64,000 bases of DNA from Bog-473 sp963744935 (lineage in GTDB: Bacteria > Actinomycetota > Acidimicrobiia > Acidimicrobiales > RAAP-2). This document shows positions 7,269-16,484 of this stretch, in pieces; the first letter of the stretch is position 1; each line of letters opens with the position of its first letter. The position numbers were made by a program, and so were the translations under genes. The stretch lies in assembly GCA_963744935.1 (NCBI GenBank), contig CAVUVM010000004.1:310001-374000 (forward strand), read 5' to 3'. The notes below the pieces were generated by a model that was given only the letters and a program-made list of their open reading frames with translations, ran no database searches and was not told where the DNA came from.

Positions 7269-8593
7269 TGGCGGCCGATCCCCGTGTAGTGAAATCCCAT
7301 GCGGCGAACGGCGGCGGGATCGAGCAGATTGCGCGCGTCCACGATGGAGGCCTCGGCCATGAGCCCGAGGATCCGCTCGAAGTCAACCCAGCGAAACAAA
7401 TCCCACTCCGTGAGAACGACAAGGGCCCGCGGACCGGTAGCGGCCTCGTAGGGGTCGCCACACAGCTCGAGACCCTCGAGGTCGTCCGGCGGGTCCGCCT
7501 CGGCGTCCACGGTTGGGTCAAACGCCCTGACTGTTGCCCCCAGCGACACCAGCCGGCTCGTGATCTGCAGGCTGGGCGAATCGCGGCGATCATCGGTGTT
7601 GGCCTTGAAGGTCAGCCCCCAGGCGGCGACGATCTTCCCACTGACCGATCCGTCGCATGCGGACTCGACTTTGGCGACCACCCGCGCGAGCTGTTCATCG
7701 TTGGAGGCGATCGCACCGGCCAAGAGGGAGAAGTCGTACCCCGCCTCGCTCGCGATGTGGAGCAGTGCCAGGGTGTCCTTGGGAAGGCAAGAGCCTCCCC
7801 ATCCCGGGCCCGGACGGAGGAACTCGAAGCCAATGCGCTTGTCGTAGCCGAGCCCGAGGAGAACGTCGCGCGCGTCGGCACCGACCTCCTCGCACAGACC
7901 GGCAAGTGCGTTGACGAAGCTCAGCTTCGTAGCCAAGAACGCGTTGGACGCGTACTTGATCGTCTCGGACGTCGTTGCGTCCGTCACGATGAGCGGTGCG
8001 GCGGTGGAGGCGAAGAGCTCGCCGACCTCGGCGGCCGCTCGGGTGTCGTTCCCCCCCACCACGATGCGGTCCGGTTTCAGGCTGTCCAGCACCGCCGTAC
8101 CTTCCCGCAAGAACTCAGGATTGGAGACGACGCTGATGTCGGGCCGGCCAATCACCTGTTCGACCATGGTCGCCGACCCGACGGGGACGGTGGACTTGTT
8201 CACGACTATGGCACCGGGCTTGAGGTGCGTGGCGATGTCCTTCGCCGCGTTCTGGACGAAGGACAGATCGGCGGAGCCGTCCGCACTCTGCGGTGTGGGC
8301 ACGCAGAGGAAGACGAACTCGGCTCCCTTCACCGCCTCCACCGCCGAATCCGTGAACGAGAGGCGGCCCGCAGTCACGCTTTCTGTAACGAGGTCATCGA
8401 GGCCTGCCTCGACGATAGGCATGCGCCCGGAGCGAAGGCTGGCCAAGCGCGACTCGTCCCGCTCGGCCAGGATGACCGTATGCCCGAAATGAGCCAGTGT
8501 CGCCGCCGTTGGGAGGCCGACGTAGCCGGCACCGATGACCGCAACGCGGTGCAGCGCAGTGCGCGACTCGCGCGCGTTCGAACGCAGGGTCAT
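7265..8593 (-). CDS. ugd: UDP-glucose/GDP-mannose 6-dehydrogenase family protein
   Basis: The 442-residue enzyme has VAVIGAGYVGLPTAATLA for NAD, CVPTPQ, NKSTVPVG, SNPEFLREG, and the catalytic-cysteine loop GPGWGGSCLPKD. The C-terminal domain keeps LTFKANTDDRRDSPSL. It oxidises UDP-glucose twice to UDP-glucuronate, the substrate for the following UXS-like gene. The start ATG at 8593 has GGAGGTGG just upstream and overlaps the rmlD stop by 4 bp. The frame stays open far upstream, but that part is antisense-like and not homologous. The UDP-glucose assignment rests on context, since UDP-sugar relatives share the motifs. Confidence 0.88.
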   Translation of the reverse strand: MTLRSNARESRTALHRVAVIGAGYVGLPTAATLAHFGHTVILAERDESRLASLRSGRMPIVEAGLDDLVTESVTAGRLSFTDSAVEAVKGAEFVFLCVPTPQSADGSADLSFVQNAAKDIATHLKPGAIVVNKSTVPVGSATMVEQVIGRPDISVVSNPEFLREGTAVLDSLKPDRIVVGGNDTRAAAEVGELFASTAAPLIVTDATTSETIKYASNAFLATKLSFVNALAGLCEEVGADARDVLLGLGYDKRIGFEFLRPGPGWGGSCLPKDTLALLHIASEAGYDFSLLAGAIASNDEQLARVVAKVESACDGSVSGKIVAAWGLTFKANTDDRRDSPSLQITSRLVSLGATVRAFDPTVDAEADPPDDLEGLELCGDPYEAATGPRALVVLTEWDLFRWVDFERILGLMAEASIVDARNLLDPAAVRRMGFHYTGIGRQ

Positions 8594-9510
8594 CTCACCA
8601 CCTCCTGTGACCGGAGCGCCGGCACCAGCCGGGCCAGCGCGTCCTGCCAGTCGGGCAGAGCGGGCAGGCCGCTCAGGCGCAGCGCCATGTTGTCGAGCAC
8701 CGAGTAGGCAGGTCGCGGCGCCACCAGGGGTGGGTCGAGCTCGGCGGTGCCGATGGGGTGCACTCGTTCGGAGTTGGCGCCCGCTTCGGCCAGCACGGCG
8801 CGGACGAATCCCCACCACGTGGTGGCCCCGCTGTTGGTCACGTGGAACAGCCCGGGGCGGCGGTCCAGTCCGAGCGTGACGATGGCGGGCGCCAGGTCCG
8901 CCGTGAACGTGGGCGACCCGTGCTGGTCGTCGACGAAGCGCAGCTCGCCCTCGCCGTCCGCCAGCCGCAGGGCTGTGACGACCATGTTGGCGCCGTGCGC
9001 ACCGCAGAGCCAGCTGGTGCGCACGATGGTCGAGCCGGGTCTGCACTCGCGCTCTCCCGCCAATTTGGAGGCGCCGTAGACCGAGGTCGGGCACGGGGGG
9101 TCCCACTCGCGGTACGGGCGGGTCCCTGTCCCGTCGAAGACGTAGTCGGTCGACACATAGACGACGTGCGCGCCGACGAGCGCCGCTGCCTCGGCGACGT
9201 TGCGGGTACCGATCGCGTTGACGGCAAAGGCAGCATCAACCTCGGTCTCGCACCGCTCGACCGCGGTGAAGGCGCCCCCGTGTAGCACCAGCTCGGGCCG
9301 GAACGAGGTGAAGGTCTGCAAGACGGCGTCCCGATCGTCGACGCGCATGGTGTCGATGTCGGTCGCCAAGACCTCGTGAATGAGACCGGGACGTGGCCCT
9401 TCGGGCCCGAGCAATGCACAACGCCGGCCGCCGGCAGGCACCCGTCCCGAGAGACACTCGCGCAGGTCGCGACCCAACTGCCCGTCCGCCCCTGTGATCA
9501 GGATCCGCAC
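8590..9510 (-). CDS. rmlD: dTDP-4-dehydrorhamnose reductase
   Basis: The 306-residue protein opens ILITGADGQLGRDL, has FTAVERCETE, VSTDYVFDG, the YGASKLAGE catalytic motif and RTSWLCG, all hallmarks of RmlD/RfbD. It reduces dTDP-4-keto-L-rhamnose to dTDP-L-rhamnose, the last step of the pathway. rmlB lies directly upstream with a 3-bp gap, and a RmlC-like gene lies at the far end of the window. rmlA was not found. It belongs to the compact minus-strand surface-sugar operon. Confidence 0.9.
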   Translation of the reverse strand: MRILITGADGQLGRDLRECLSGRVPAGGRRCALLGPEGPRPGLIHEVLATDIDTMRVDDRDAVLQTFTSFRPELVLHGGAFTAVERCETEVDAAFAVNAIGTRNVAEAAALVGAHVVYVSTDYVFDGTGTRPYREWDPPCPTSVYGASKLAGERECRPGSTIVRTSWLCGAHGANMVVTALRLADGEGELRFVDDQHGSPTFTADLAPAIVTLGLDRRPGLFHVTNSGATTWWGFVRAVLAEAGANSERVHPIGTAELDPPLVAPRPAYSVLDNMALRLSGLPALPDWQDALARLVPALRSQEVVR

Positions 9511-9513
9511 TCC

Positions 9514-10536
9514 TCAGCCGTCCCCTGATCCCCAGGCCCCTTCTGCGATGGGTGCGCGGGCCCGAAGCGGCTCCCACCAGTCTCTGTGATCGGCATACCA
9601 CGCCACCGTCTCGGCCAGACCTCGCTCCCATTCGACGGACGGCGACCAGCTGAGCTCGCGCCGGAGCTTGCTCGCGTCCAGCACGTATCGACGGTCGTGG
9701 CCGGGACGGTCGGGAACGATGGTCTTGAGCGACTCGGGCTTGCCGAGCGCGGCGAGGATCCGGTCGGCCACCTCCATGATGGAGGCCTCCACTCCACTGC
9801 CCACGTGGTACGTCTCGCCAACCGAGCCCTTTCTCAGCACCGCGTCGATCGCCGTACAGTGATCCCAGACGTGCAGCCACTCGCGCCGGTTCTCCGTGCT
9901 CGCATAGAGCGTCAGCGGCTGGTCGTCGAGAGCCAGCGCGCAGAAGTGCGGAATTAGCTTCTCCGGGAACTGGTACGGGCCGTAGTTGTTTGCGCAGTTG
10001 GTGATGGTGATCGGCAGGCCGTAGGTCTCGGCATACGCCCGCACCGCATGATCCGCGCCCGCCTTCGACGCGTTGTAGGGCGTGCGCGGGCGGTACGGCG
10101 ATTCTTCGGTGAAGACATCGTCGGTGTCGAGCGGGAGATCCCCGTAGACCTCGCACGTCGACACATGGTGGAACCGGTTCACGCCGACCTGCCGGGCTGC
10201 CTCGAGCATGGTCTGGGTCCCGAGCACGTTGGTGCGGAAGAACAGACCGGGGTTCAAGATGGCCAAAGAGTTATGGGACTCTGCGGCGAAATGGACGATT
10301 GTGTCGATCTCCTCGCCACTGAGGGCCTTCTCCGCCGCGTCGGGATCGCAGATATCGCCTTGGACGAAGACGATTCGATCCTCGATGTCGGACAGGTTGG
10401 GGCGGTTGCCGGCGTAGGTCAGCACGTCGTAGACGACGACATGGTCCTCGGGGTGCTGCTCGACCCAATAGCGGGCGAAATTCGACCCGATGAAACCGGC
10501 ACCTCCCGTCACGAGAAGGCGCATAGTGCGAGCCAT
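9514..10536 (-). CDS. rmlB: dTDP-glucose 4,6-dehydratase
   Basis: The approximately 340-residue enzyme has LLVTGGAGFIGSNFARY, HFAAESH, HVSTCEVYG, the catalytic YNASKAGAD and NCANNYGPYQFPEKLIP, a sequence close to diagnostic for RmlB. It converts dTDP-glucose to dTDP-4-keto-6-deoxyglucose. The start is uncertain between ATG 10536 (MARTMRLL) and ATG 10524 (MRLLVTGG); neither has a strong Shine-Dalgarno. It is the first sugar gene of the operon running down to 3635. The biotin ligase just upstream is on the same strand but 57 bp away. Confidence 0.92.
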   Translation of the reverse strand: MARTMRLLVTGGAGFIGSNFARYWVEQHPEDHVVVYDVLTYAGNRPNLSDIEDRIVFVQGDICDPDAAEKALSGEEIDTIVHFAAESHNSLAILNPGLFFRTNVLGTQTMLEAARQVGVNRFHHVSTCEVYGDLPLDTDDVFTEESPYRPRTPYNASKAGADHAVRAYAETYGLPITITNCANNYGPYQFPEKLIPHFCALALDDQPLTLYASTENRREWLHVWDHCTAIDAVLRKGSVGETYHVGSGVEASIMEVADRILAALGKPESLKTIVPDRPGHDRRYVLDASKLRRELSWSPSVEWERGLAETVAWYADHRDWWEPLRARAPIAEGAWGSGDG

Positions 10537-10593
10537 GCTAGCCCGAGCCTGCACCCCTCCCTGAGGGGCTACACGGGGGTTGACAGCGCCATG

Positions 10594-11376
10594 TCAGGGC
10601 TCGGCCGCCGCTGACGTGGGCCGCACGTGCACCACGTCTCCTGCGCTGACCGTCCGAGTCCCCGTTTCCGTCTCGACTACCAGGTGCCCCGCATCGTCGA
10701 TGCCGACCGCCTGCCCCGAGAATTCCTCGCCGGCCAGGACGACGCGGACCGTCCGCCCGAGGGTCACGCAACGCCGGCGCACCTCGTCGGCCAGCTGACG
10801 CCGCCCACCCTCGTCGTCGAGCAGCGGCCGCCGGTCGGCCAGACGCACCAGCATCCGCGCGAGCAGCCCATGGCGGTCGACTGGGTCGGCCGCCGCGCGC
10901 AGGTCGTCGAGGCAGGTGCCACCCACTCCCTCGGGCCCCGGCCACGCCACGTTGATCCCGATCCCCACCACGGCTGCAGTCAGCGCGCCTCTCGAGAACT
11001 CGGCCTCGGCCAGGACCCCGGCGAGCTTGGCCTCGTCGGGCCCGGCCAATAGGTCGTTCGGCCACTTCAAGACCGGCTCCACGCCGGCCACTTCCGAACA
11101 CGCATCCGCGCCCGCCAGGGCCACCGCCGCAGTGCACAGGTACACCTCGTTCTTCCCGCACGCAGGGCGAAGCAAGACCGAGGCCAGCAGGTTCGCACCC
11201 GGTGGCGACTCCCAGCGGCGGTCGAGCCGCCCGCGTCCGGCCGTCTGGTGCTCCGCCGCCACGACGAGGCCTTCTGGAGCGCCTTGGCGCGCTCGCTCAC
11301 GCACATACGTGTTGGTGGAGTCGACCTCGTCGAGCCAGCGGATGTCCCACTCCCCACCCCACATGGCGGACACCAT
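10594..11376 (-). CDS. birA: Biotin--[acetyl-CoA-carboxylase] ligase
   Basis: The 260-residue protein has DEVDSTNTYVRERA, the biotinyl-AMP loop AAEHQTAGRGRLDRRW, LLASVLLRP, KWPNDLL and GIGINV, followed by an SH3-like C-terminal domain (GEEFSGQAVGIDDAGHLVVET). No N-terminal DNA-binding domain is present, so it is a monofunctional ligase rather than a BirA repressor. It is divergent from the acyl-CoA carboxylase alpha chain at 11424, whose BCCP lysine is its expected substrate. Start could also be ATG 11364. Confidence 0.92.
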   Translation of the reverse strand: MVSAMWGGEWDIRWLDEVDSTNTYVRERARQGAPEGLVVAAEHQTAGRGRLDRRWESPPGANLLASVLLRPACGKNEVYLCTAAVALAGADACSEVAGVEPVLKWPNDLLAGPDEAKLAGVLAEAEFSRGALTAAVVGIGINVAWPGPEGVGGTCLDDLRAAADPVDRHGLLARMLVRLADRRPLLDDEGGRRQLADEVRRRCVTLGRTVRVVLAGEEFSGQAVGIDDAGHLVVETETGTRTVSAGDVVHVRPTSAAAEP

Positions 11377-11423
11377 ACGGCGCGTGCAATTGTGAAGGTC
11401 CGTCCCAGGAGGAAAGACCCAGC

Positions 11424-13187
11424 GTGCTCGAGAAGATCCTCATAGCGAACCGCGGCGAGATCGCCGTCCGCGTGATCCGGACCTGCCGGGAGATGGGCAT
11501 CGGGACCGTGGCGGTCTACTCGAATCTCGATCGGGAGGCGTTGCACGTCCGCATGGCCGACGAGGCCTACGCGCTCGGCGGCGAGACGGCCGCCGAGAGC
11601 TACTTGAACACCGAGGCCATCCTGCGCGCGATCGAGCAGAGCGGAGCCGACGCGGTGCACCCGGGTTACGGCTTCTTCTCCGAGAACACCGACTTCGCAC
11701 GTGCCATCACCGAGCAGGGCGTGACCTTCATCGGCCCGCCGCCGGAGGCGATCGAGGTGATGGGCGACAAGATCAGCTCGCGCCTCGCCGCTGAGAAGGC
11801 AGGGGTCGCCGGCGTGCCAGGCCGTTCGGAGCCGTTGACGTCACCCGACGAGGTGGTCGCGTTCGGCGACCTGCACGGGTGGCCGGTTGCTATCAAAGCC
11901 GCCCACGGCGGAGGCGGCCGCGGCATGAAGGTCGTCACCGACGCCGCGGACGCGGCCGAGGCTATGGAGTCGGCCGCACGCGAGGCCCAGGCCTATTTCG
12001 GCCGGCCCGAGATCTATCTCGAGCGGTATCTCGCCTGGCCCCGCCACGTCGAGATGCAGGTGCTGGGCGACCAGCACGGCACGATGCTGTGGCTCGGCGA
12101 GCGTGACTGCTCGGCGCAGCGTCGCCACCAGAAGCTGATAGAGGAGAGCCCCGCTCCCGACTTCCCCGACGAGACCAGGCGCGCCATGGGCGAGGCGGCC
12201 GTCAAGGTGTCGCACGCCTGCGGCTACTACAGCGCCGGGACCGTCGAATTCCTCTACCAGGACGGCGAGTTCTACTTCTTGGAGATGAACACACGGCTGC
12301 AGGTGGAGCACCCCGTCACGGAGCTGGTGACGGGCCTCGATCTCGTGGCGTGGCAGATCCGCATCGCCTCGGGCGAGCGCCTCGCCTTCACCCAGGACGA
12401 GATCCGCCACGACGGCCACGCAATCGAGGTGCGGATCAACGCCGAGGACCCGGGCGGCGGCCGCTTCACCCCCTCCCCCGGCACGCTCACCGCGTTCCAC
12501 CAGCCCTCGGGTCCGGGCGTCCGCCTCGACGCCGGCTACGAAGCGGGCGACGCCGTCTCGCAGTACTACGACAACCTGATTGCCAAGCTCATCGTGTGGG
12601 CGCCCGACCGCGAAGCGGCCCGGCGTCGCATGCTGCGCGCCATCAGCGAGACCCGGATTAGCGGCGTTGCCACCACCCTGCCCGCCGACGTCGTGATCCT
12701 GAGCCATCCCGACTTCGCCGCGGCCACCCATTCGACCAAGTGGGTCGAGGAGACCCTCGATCTGAGCGGCCTGGTGGCGGACAGCGCGGGGACTCCGGCC
12801 CCCTCGAGTACCGAGGACGACGTCCCCAAGGTGGAGCGAGACGTCACCGCCGAGGTCGACGGCAGGCGTTTCTCGGTGCGGCTCTGGGTACCGGACCTGG
12901 GTACGTCGGCAGCCGCGGGCCGACCGGCCGGACGGCCGAAGCGCACGGCGGCGGCCGCGCTGGCGGGTACGGGGTCGGGCCAGGTGACGGTCCCGATGCA
13001 AGGGACCATCGTCAAGGTCGCGGTGGCGGTAGGCGACGTCGTCGAAGTCGGCCAGACCATCTGCCTTCTGGAGGCGATGAAGATGGAGAATGCCGTCGCA
13101 GCGGAGAAGGACGGCGTGGTGAAGGAAGTCCGGGTCAGCGCGGGTGACTCCGTCGGCGCCGGTGACGTCGTGGCGGTCATCGAATAA
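11424..13187 (+). CDS. Acyl-CoA carboxylase alpha chain (biotin carboxylase plus BCCP)
   Basis: The 587-residue chain has a biotin carboxylase part at about 1-445: KILIANRGEIAVRVIRT, HPGYGFFSEN, the ATP loop HGGGGRGMKVV, CSAQRRHQKLIEE and EMNTRLQVEHPVTE. It ends in a biotin carboxyl carrier domain with EAMKMEN and Lys553 as the biotinylation site. It would pair with a separate carboxyltransferase beta chain (acetyl-, propionyl- or longer acyl-CoA), which is not in this window. GTG at 11424 was chosen because AGGAGG lies upstream and the protein begins at the conserved LEKILIANRG. The link with the adjacent birA is functional as well as positional. Confidence 0.92.
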   Translation: MLEKILIANRGEIAVRVIRTCREMGIGTVAVYSNLDREALHVRMADEAYALGGETAAESYLNTEAILRAIEQSGADAVHPGYGFFSENTDFARAITEQGVTFIGPPPEAIEVMGDKISSRLAAEKAGVAGVPGRSEPLTSPDEVVAFGDLHGWPVAIKAAHGGGGRGMKVVTDAADAAEAMESAAREAQAYFGRPEIYLERYLAWPRHVEMQVLGDQHGTMLWLGERDCSAQRRHQKLIEESPAPDFPDETRRAMGEAAVKVSHACGYYSAGTVEFLYQDGEFYFLEMNTRLQVEHPVTELVTGLDLVAWQIRIASGERLAFTQDEIRHDGHAIEVRINAEDPGGGRFTPSPGTLTAFHQPSGPGVRLDAGYEAGDAVSQYYDNLIAKLIVWAPDREAARRRMLRAISETRISGVATTLPADVVILSHPDFAAATHSTKWVEETLDLSGLVADSAGTPAPSSTEDDVPKVERDVTAEVDGRRFSVRLWVPDLGTSAAAGRPAGRPKRTAAAALAGTGSGQVTVPMQGTIVKVAVAVGDVVEVGQTICLLEAMKMENAVAAEKDGVVKEVRVSAGDSVGAGDVVAVIE

Positions 13188-14363
13188 GTGACAAGCGCGG
13201 CCGACGTCTCGTCAGCCAAGGACGCGGCCGCCGCGGCCGTCGATCGCCACTTAGAAGAACTCGTCTCGCTTAGCCACTGCGTCCACGCGACGCCTGAGTT
13301 GTGCTTCGAGGAGACCGATTCAGCCCGCGCCGTGGCCGACGCCATGCGCGCGGGCGGACTCGAAGTCGACGAGGGGGTCTACGACCTCCCTACTGCACTC
13401 GAGTCGCGCACCGGCACCGGGGAGCTCGTGGTGGCGATCTGCGCGGAGTACGACGCGCTGCCCGCAGTGGGGCACGCGTGCGGGCACAACATCATCGCGG
13501 CGACCGCCGTGGGCGCCGGACTCGCATTGGCCGCGGTCGCTGACGACCTTGGTCTCAGCGTGCGGGTACTCGGGACGCCGGCTGAAGAGGGCGGAGGGGG
13601 CAAGGTCCTGATGCTCGAGCGCGGCGCCTTCGCCGGTGTCCACGCCGCCATGATGGTCCATCCCTGGCCCTCGGAACGCCTGACCGCGGCCTGCTTGGCA
13701 GTGGCCCACTACGACGTTCACTTCAGCGGCCGCGAGGCGCATGCGTCGGCCGCACCGTGGGAGGGCGTCAACGCCCAGGACGCCCTGACCGTGGCCCAGG
13801 TCGCCATCGGGCTCCTTCGTCAGCAGCTACCGCCTGGCGACCAGGTGCACGGGGTCGTGCGCGAGAGCAGCGGAGCGGCCAACGTGATCCCCGGCTTCAT
13901 CAGTGCGCGCTACATGGTGCGTTCGCGCACTGCCGAAGGTCTGGCCGCCCTCAGGCCCCGTGTCGATGCGTGTTTCGAGGCCGGGGCACTCGCGACAGGG
14001 TGCTCGCTCGAGTACCAAGAGCTCTCCCCGGTCTACTCGCACATGGAGCCCAACCCCGAGCTGTTGCGTGTGTACCGCGCCAACGCGGAAGCCCTCGGCC
14101 GGCGCTTTGAGGCCGACGACGCGGGCGCGCCGCTGCCCACGTTCTCCACCGACATGGCCAACGTGTCGCTCGCGGTGCCCACCATCCATCCCCTCATCGG
14201 GATAGAGACGCACGGCGCCGTGAACCACCAGCGGGAGTTCGCCGCTGCTTGCATCACGCCCTCCGCGGACGCAGCGGTCCATGACGGCGCCGTGGCTCTG
14301 GCCTGGACCGCCATCGACGCTGCCAGCGATCCGACTCTGCGAACCCGGCTCCTCACCGGTTGA
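13188..14363 (+). CDS. M20-family amidohydrolase
   Basis: The 391-residue metallopeptidase-fold hydrolase begins with GTG directly after the TAA of the carboxylase gene. Metal-binding and catalytic features include EYDALPAVGHACGHN, GTPAEEGGGGK (catalytic Glu pair) and a dimerisation domain with HFSGREAHASAAPWEG. This arrangement resembles AbgB/HipO-type aminoacyl amidohydrolases that cleave N-acyl amino acids or p-aminobenzoyl-glutamate. Substrate is unknown. It lies between the carboxylase alpha chain and an ABM protein, and the next start overlaps its stop (TGATG), so the three are likely one transcript. Confidence 0.88.
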   Translation: MTSAADVSSAKDAAAAAVDRHLEELVSLSHCVHATPELCFEETDSARAVADAMRAGGLEVDEGVYDLPTALESRTGTGELVVAICAEYDALPAVGHACGHNIIAATAVGAGLALAAVADDLGLSVRVLGTPAEEGGGGKVLMLERGAFAGVHAAMMVHPWPSERLTAACLAVAHYDVHFSGREAHASAAPWEGVNAQDALTVAQVAIGLLRQQLPPGDQVHGVVRESSGAANVIPGFISARYMVRSRTAEGLAALRPRVDACFEAGALATGCSLEYQELSPVYSHMEPNPELLRVYRANAEALGRRFEADDAGAPLPTFSTDMANVSLAVPTIHPLIGIETHGAVNHQREFAAACITPSADAAVHDGAVALAWTAIDAASDPTLRTRLLTG

Positions 14364-14659
14364 TGATCACCGAGCATGCCGTCCTCGAGGTCGTCCCCGG
14401 CCGCGAGGACGAGTTCATTGCCGCGATGGACTCGGCCAAGCGGATCATCGCCGCCAGCCCTGGCTTCGTTTCGCTGCGAGTCGAGCGCTGCCTCGAGCGT
14501 CCGAGCTGTTTCCTGCTCCTCGTCGAGTGGCGGCGGCTCGAGGACCACACCGAGGGCTTCCGCGGCTCGACCGCGTACGAGGACTGGCGCGCCCTCCTGC
14601 ACCACTTCTACGACCCGTTCCCCGTGGTCGAGCACTTCGAGACGATCGTGACGGCCTAA
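14363..14659 (+). CDS. Antibiotic biosynthesis monooxygenase (ABM) domain protein
   Basis: The 98-residue protein has the short ferredoxin-like ABM/EthD fold pattern: EHAVLEVVPGREDEFIAAM, GFVSLRVERCLERP, FLLLVEWRRLEDH and a final DPFPVVEHFETI. The family contains small dimeric monooxygenases and heme-degrading enzymes, but many members lack known activity. No IsdG-type heme motif (Asn/Trp/His triad) is obvious, so heme oxygenase is not claimed. Start codon overlaps the M20 stop. Confidence 0.82.
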   Translation: MITEHAVLEVVPGREDEFIAAMDSAKRIIAASPGFVSLRVERCLERPSCFLLLVEWRRLEDHTEGFRGSTAYEDWRALLHHFYDPFPVVEHFETIVTA

Positions 14660-14707
14660 GCCGTCGGCCAGAAACGCGAGGCGGCGCGGCGTGGCGTGGC
14701 GTCAGCG

Positions 14708-16484
14708 CTAGGGCGTGATCACCCGTTGCGCCGGCACGATGGCGTCGAGAACACCGAGAGGCACGACCGAGTACGGGATTCCCTGTTTCGTCAGTAGAGC
14801 CTCGAACGTTTGCTCCGTGTAGGGGCCGGGGCCGGGCTGCGGGTTGCCGAACACCGCGGCGGCAACTCTTGCCTGCGCCGGCGCGAAGAAGAGCCAGGCC
14901 GGGTCCTTGGAGTCGGCCACCGTGGCGGCGATCGAGCTCGCCGCGCGTCACATCGAGCAGCGGCGAAGGGCTGACGACCGGGTGGCCGCCGCTCAAAAAG
15001 TCGAGGTCGTACGCCGTCCAGTAGTCGCCGTAGGCGCTCTCGATGTGATGCGCCCGCATCGAACTCAGCACCTCCTCCATGGGTGCATCGCCGCTGTGCC
15101 AGCCCGAGAAGAACGACGCCGACGCTGGCACGCCCTCATCGTGGGCTCCGACCACGGTCAAGCAGACGGCGCACGCGAGTGCGACCGCGGCGACGACGTG
15201 CCTCCGGCGGAGCAAGGTCCGCTCGGTTGGATCGCCCCGCGTCTCCGCTACGGACCGGTGGAACGGCGCGCGTGGTTGCAGCGACATGGTGGCGAACAGC
15301 ACGACCAGCAGCGCCGGGAAGTAGATGCCGTAGCGCCCATCGATCCAAAAGCCGGTTCCGGGGGCCGCCGCGTAGAGGAAGGGATAGCACACGACCGCGA
15401 GTGCGAATGCCAGCGGCACACGCTGGCTCGAGTCCCGCACGAAGAGCACGACGGTGTAACCCAGTACCGCCGCGATGAGGACCAACGCCACGACGTAAAG
15501 CGTCACGCCGAGCGACGTCCCGCCGACCCAGCTCCCACCCTCGACCGTACGAAGCCCGAGCTGCAGCGGCAGCATGTCGTGGAAGAACACGGCGAGCTTC
15601 GTGGCGTAGGTGATGCCGCCGTTCGATGGAAGGGAGCTCCGCTGCAAGGAGACGAAGCCGCTGTGGGCGTTGGCGTACCACCAGGGAGCCGATCCGACGA
15701 TCACCCCGAACAGAATGAGGGCGGGCGACAACCAGTGCCGCGACGCGGATCGCACCCATCCCCACAGCAGCACCAGGCAGGCCGGCACGAAATAGACGAT
15801 CTCGGGGGATGCCCACCAGCCGAGGCCGAGGGCGAAGCCGAGGAGCAGGAACGTCCAAGGGCCAGCCCTGCCCCGGCAGGCACGGACACAGCACAAAAGG
15901 GAGATCAGCCCGCAGCACAGCGTGGCCTCGCGGAATCCCCCTTCCCGCACCGACTGCCACACGACGACGTAGGACCAGACCCACACTGCGCCGCCCGCGG
16001 CCGCGGCCGTCAGCCTGTCCCTCCCTGCCGCGACTGCGATGCCCGCCACGAAGACGGCGGCGAGCGCCGCCAGCACCGCCGGTGCCGCGTTGAGCGCCGG
16101 CTCACCCCCGCCACCGACCCGGAGGGCCGCCGCAACCACGTAGGGCTCCAGCCCCCCATAGTTCTGGCCCCAATAGAAGGCTGAGAAGTGACCGTTGTCG
16201 ATGGACTTGGCCATCAAGCCGACGATGGCCTCGTCGCCCCACAGGGGAAGGTGCACCAGTAGCCAGACGCGCAGGAGCACGCCGTAGAGAGCGGCACCCG
16301 CGGCCACGACGCCGAGGGTGATGCTGCTCAGGGGTACGCCGCGCACACCATGGCGTACCGATGGGCCCCTCCACGTGCCACCGGCGGTCGCAGCAGGTTC
16401 GGCCGGAGCGTCGTCGGGTAGCGGTGTCCTCGTCTGGGTGTCGGGCTCCAGGACGGCCTCTCGGCCCTGGCCAGGTGTGCTCAC
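14708..16484 (-). pseudogene. Multi-pass membrane glycosyltransferase (GT39/ArnT-like), frameshifted near the 3' end
   Basis: From GTG 16484 the frame runs about 510 residues with 9-11 hydrophobic spans. After a polar N-terminus comes VHLPLWGDEAIVGLMAKSID, the D-E acidic motif in the first periplasmic loop typical of polyprenyl-phosphate-sugar transferases. At about 14945-14960 the frame shifts: upstream codons end near SPSPLLDVTR, and the continuing frame is VADSKDPAWLFFAPAQARVA to the stop at 14708. The coding strand reads ACGCGCGGCGAGC where ACGCGCGCGAGC would keep the frame, so one extra G explains it. Joined length would be about 590 residues. Role: probably transfer of a lipid-linked sugar at the membrane. 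Confidence 0.75.
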
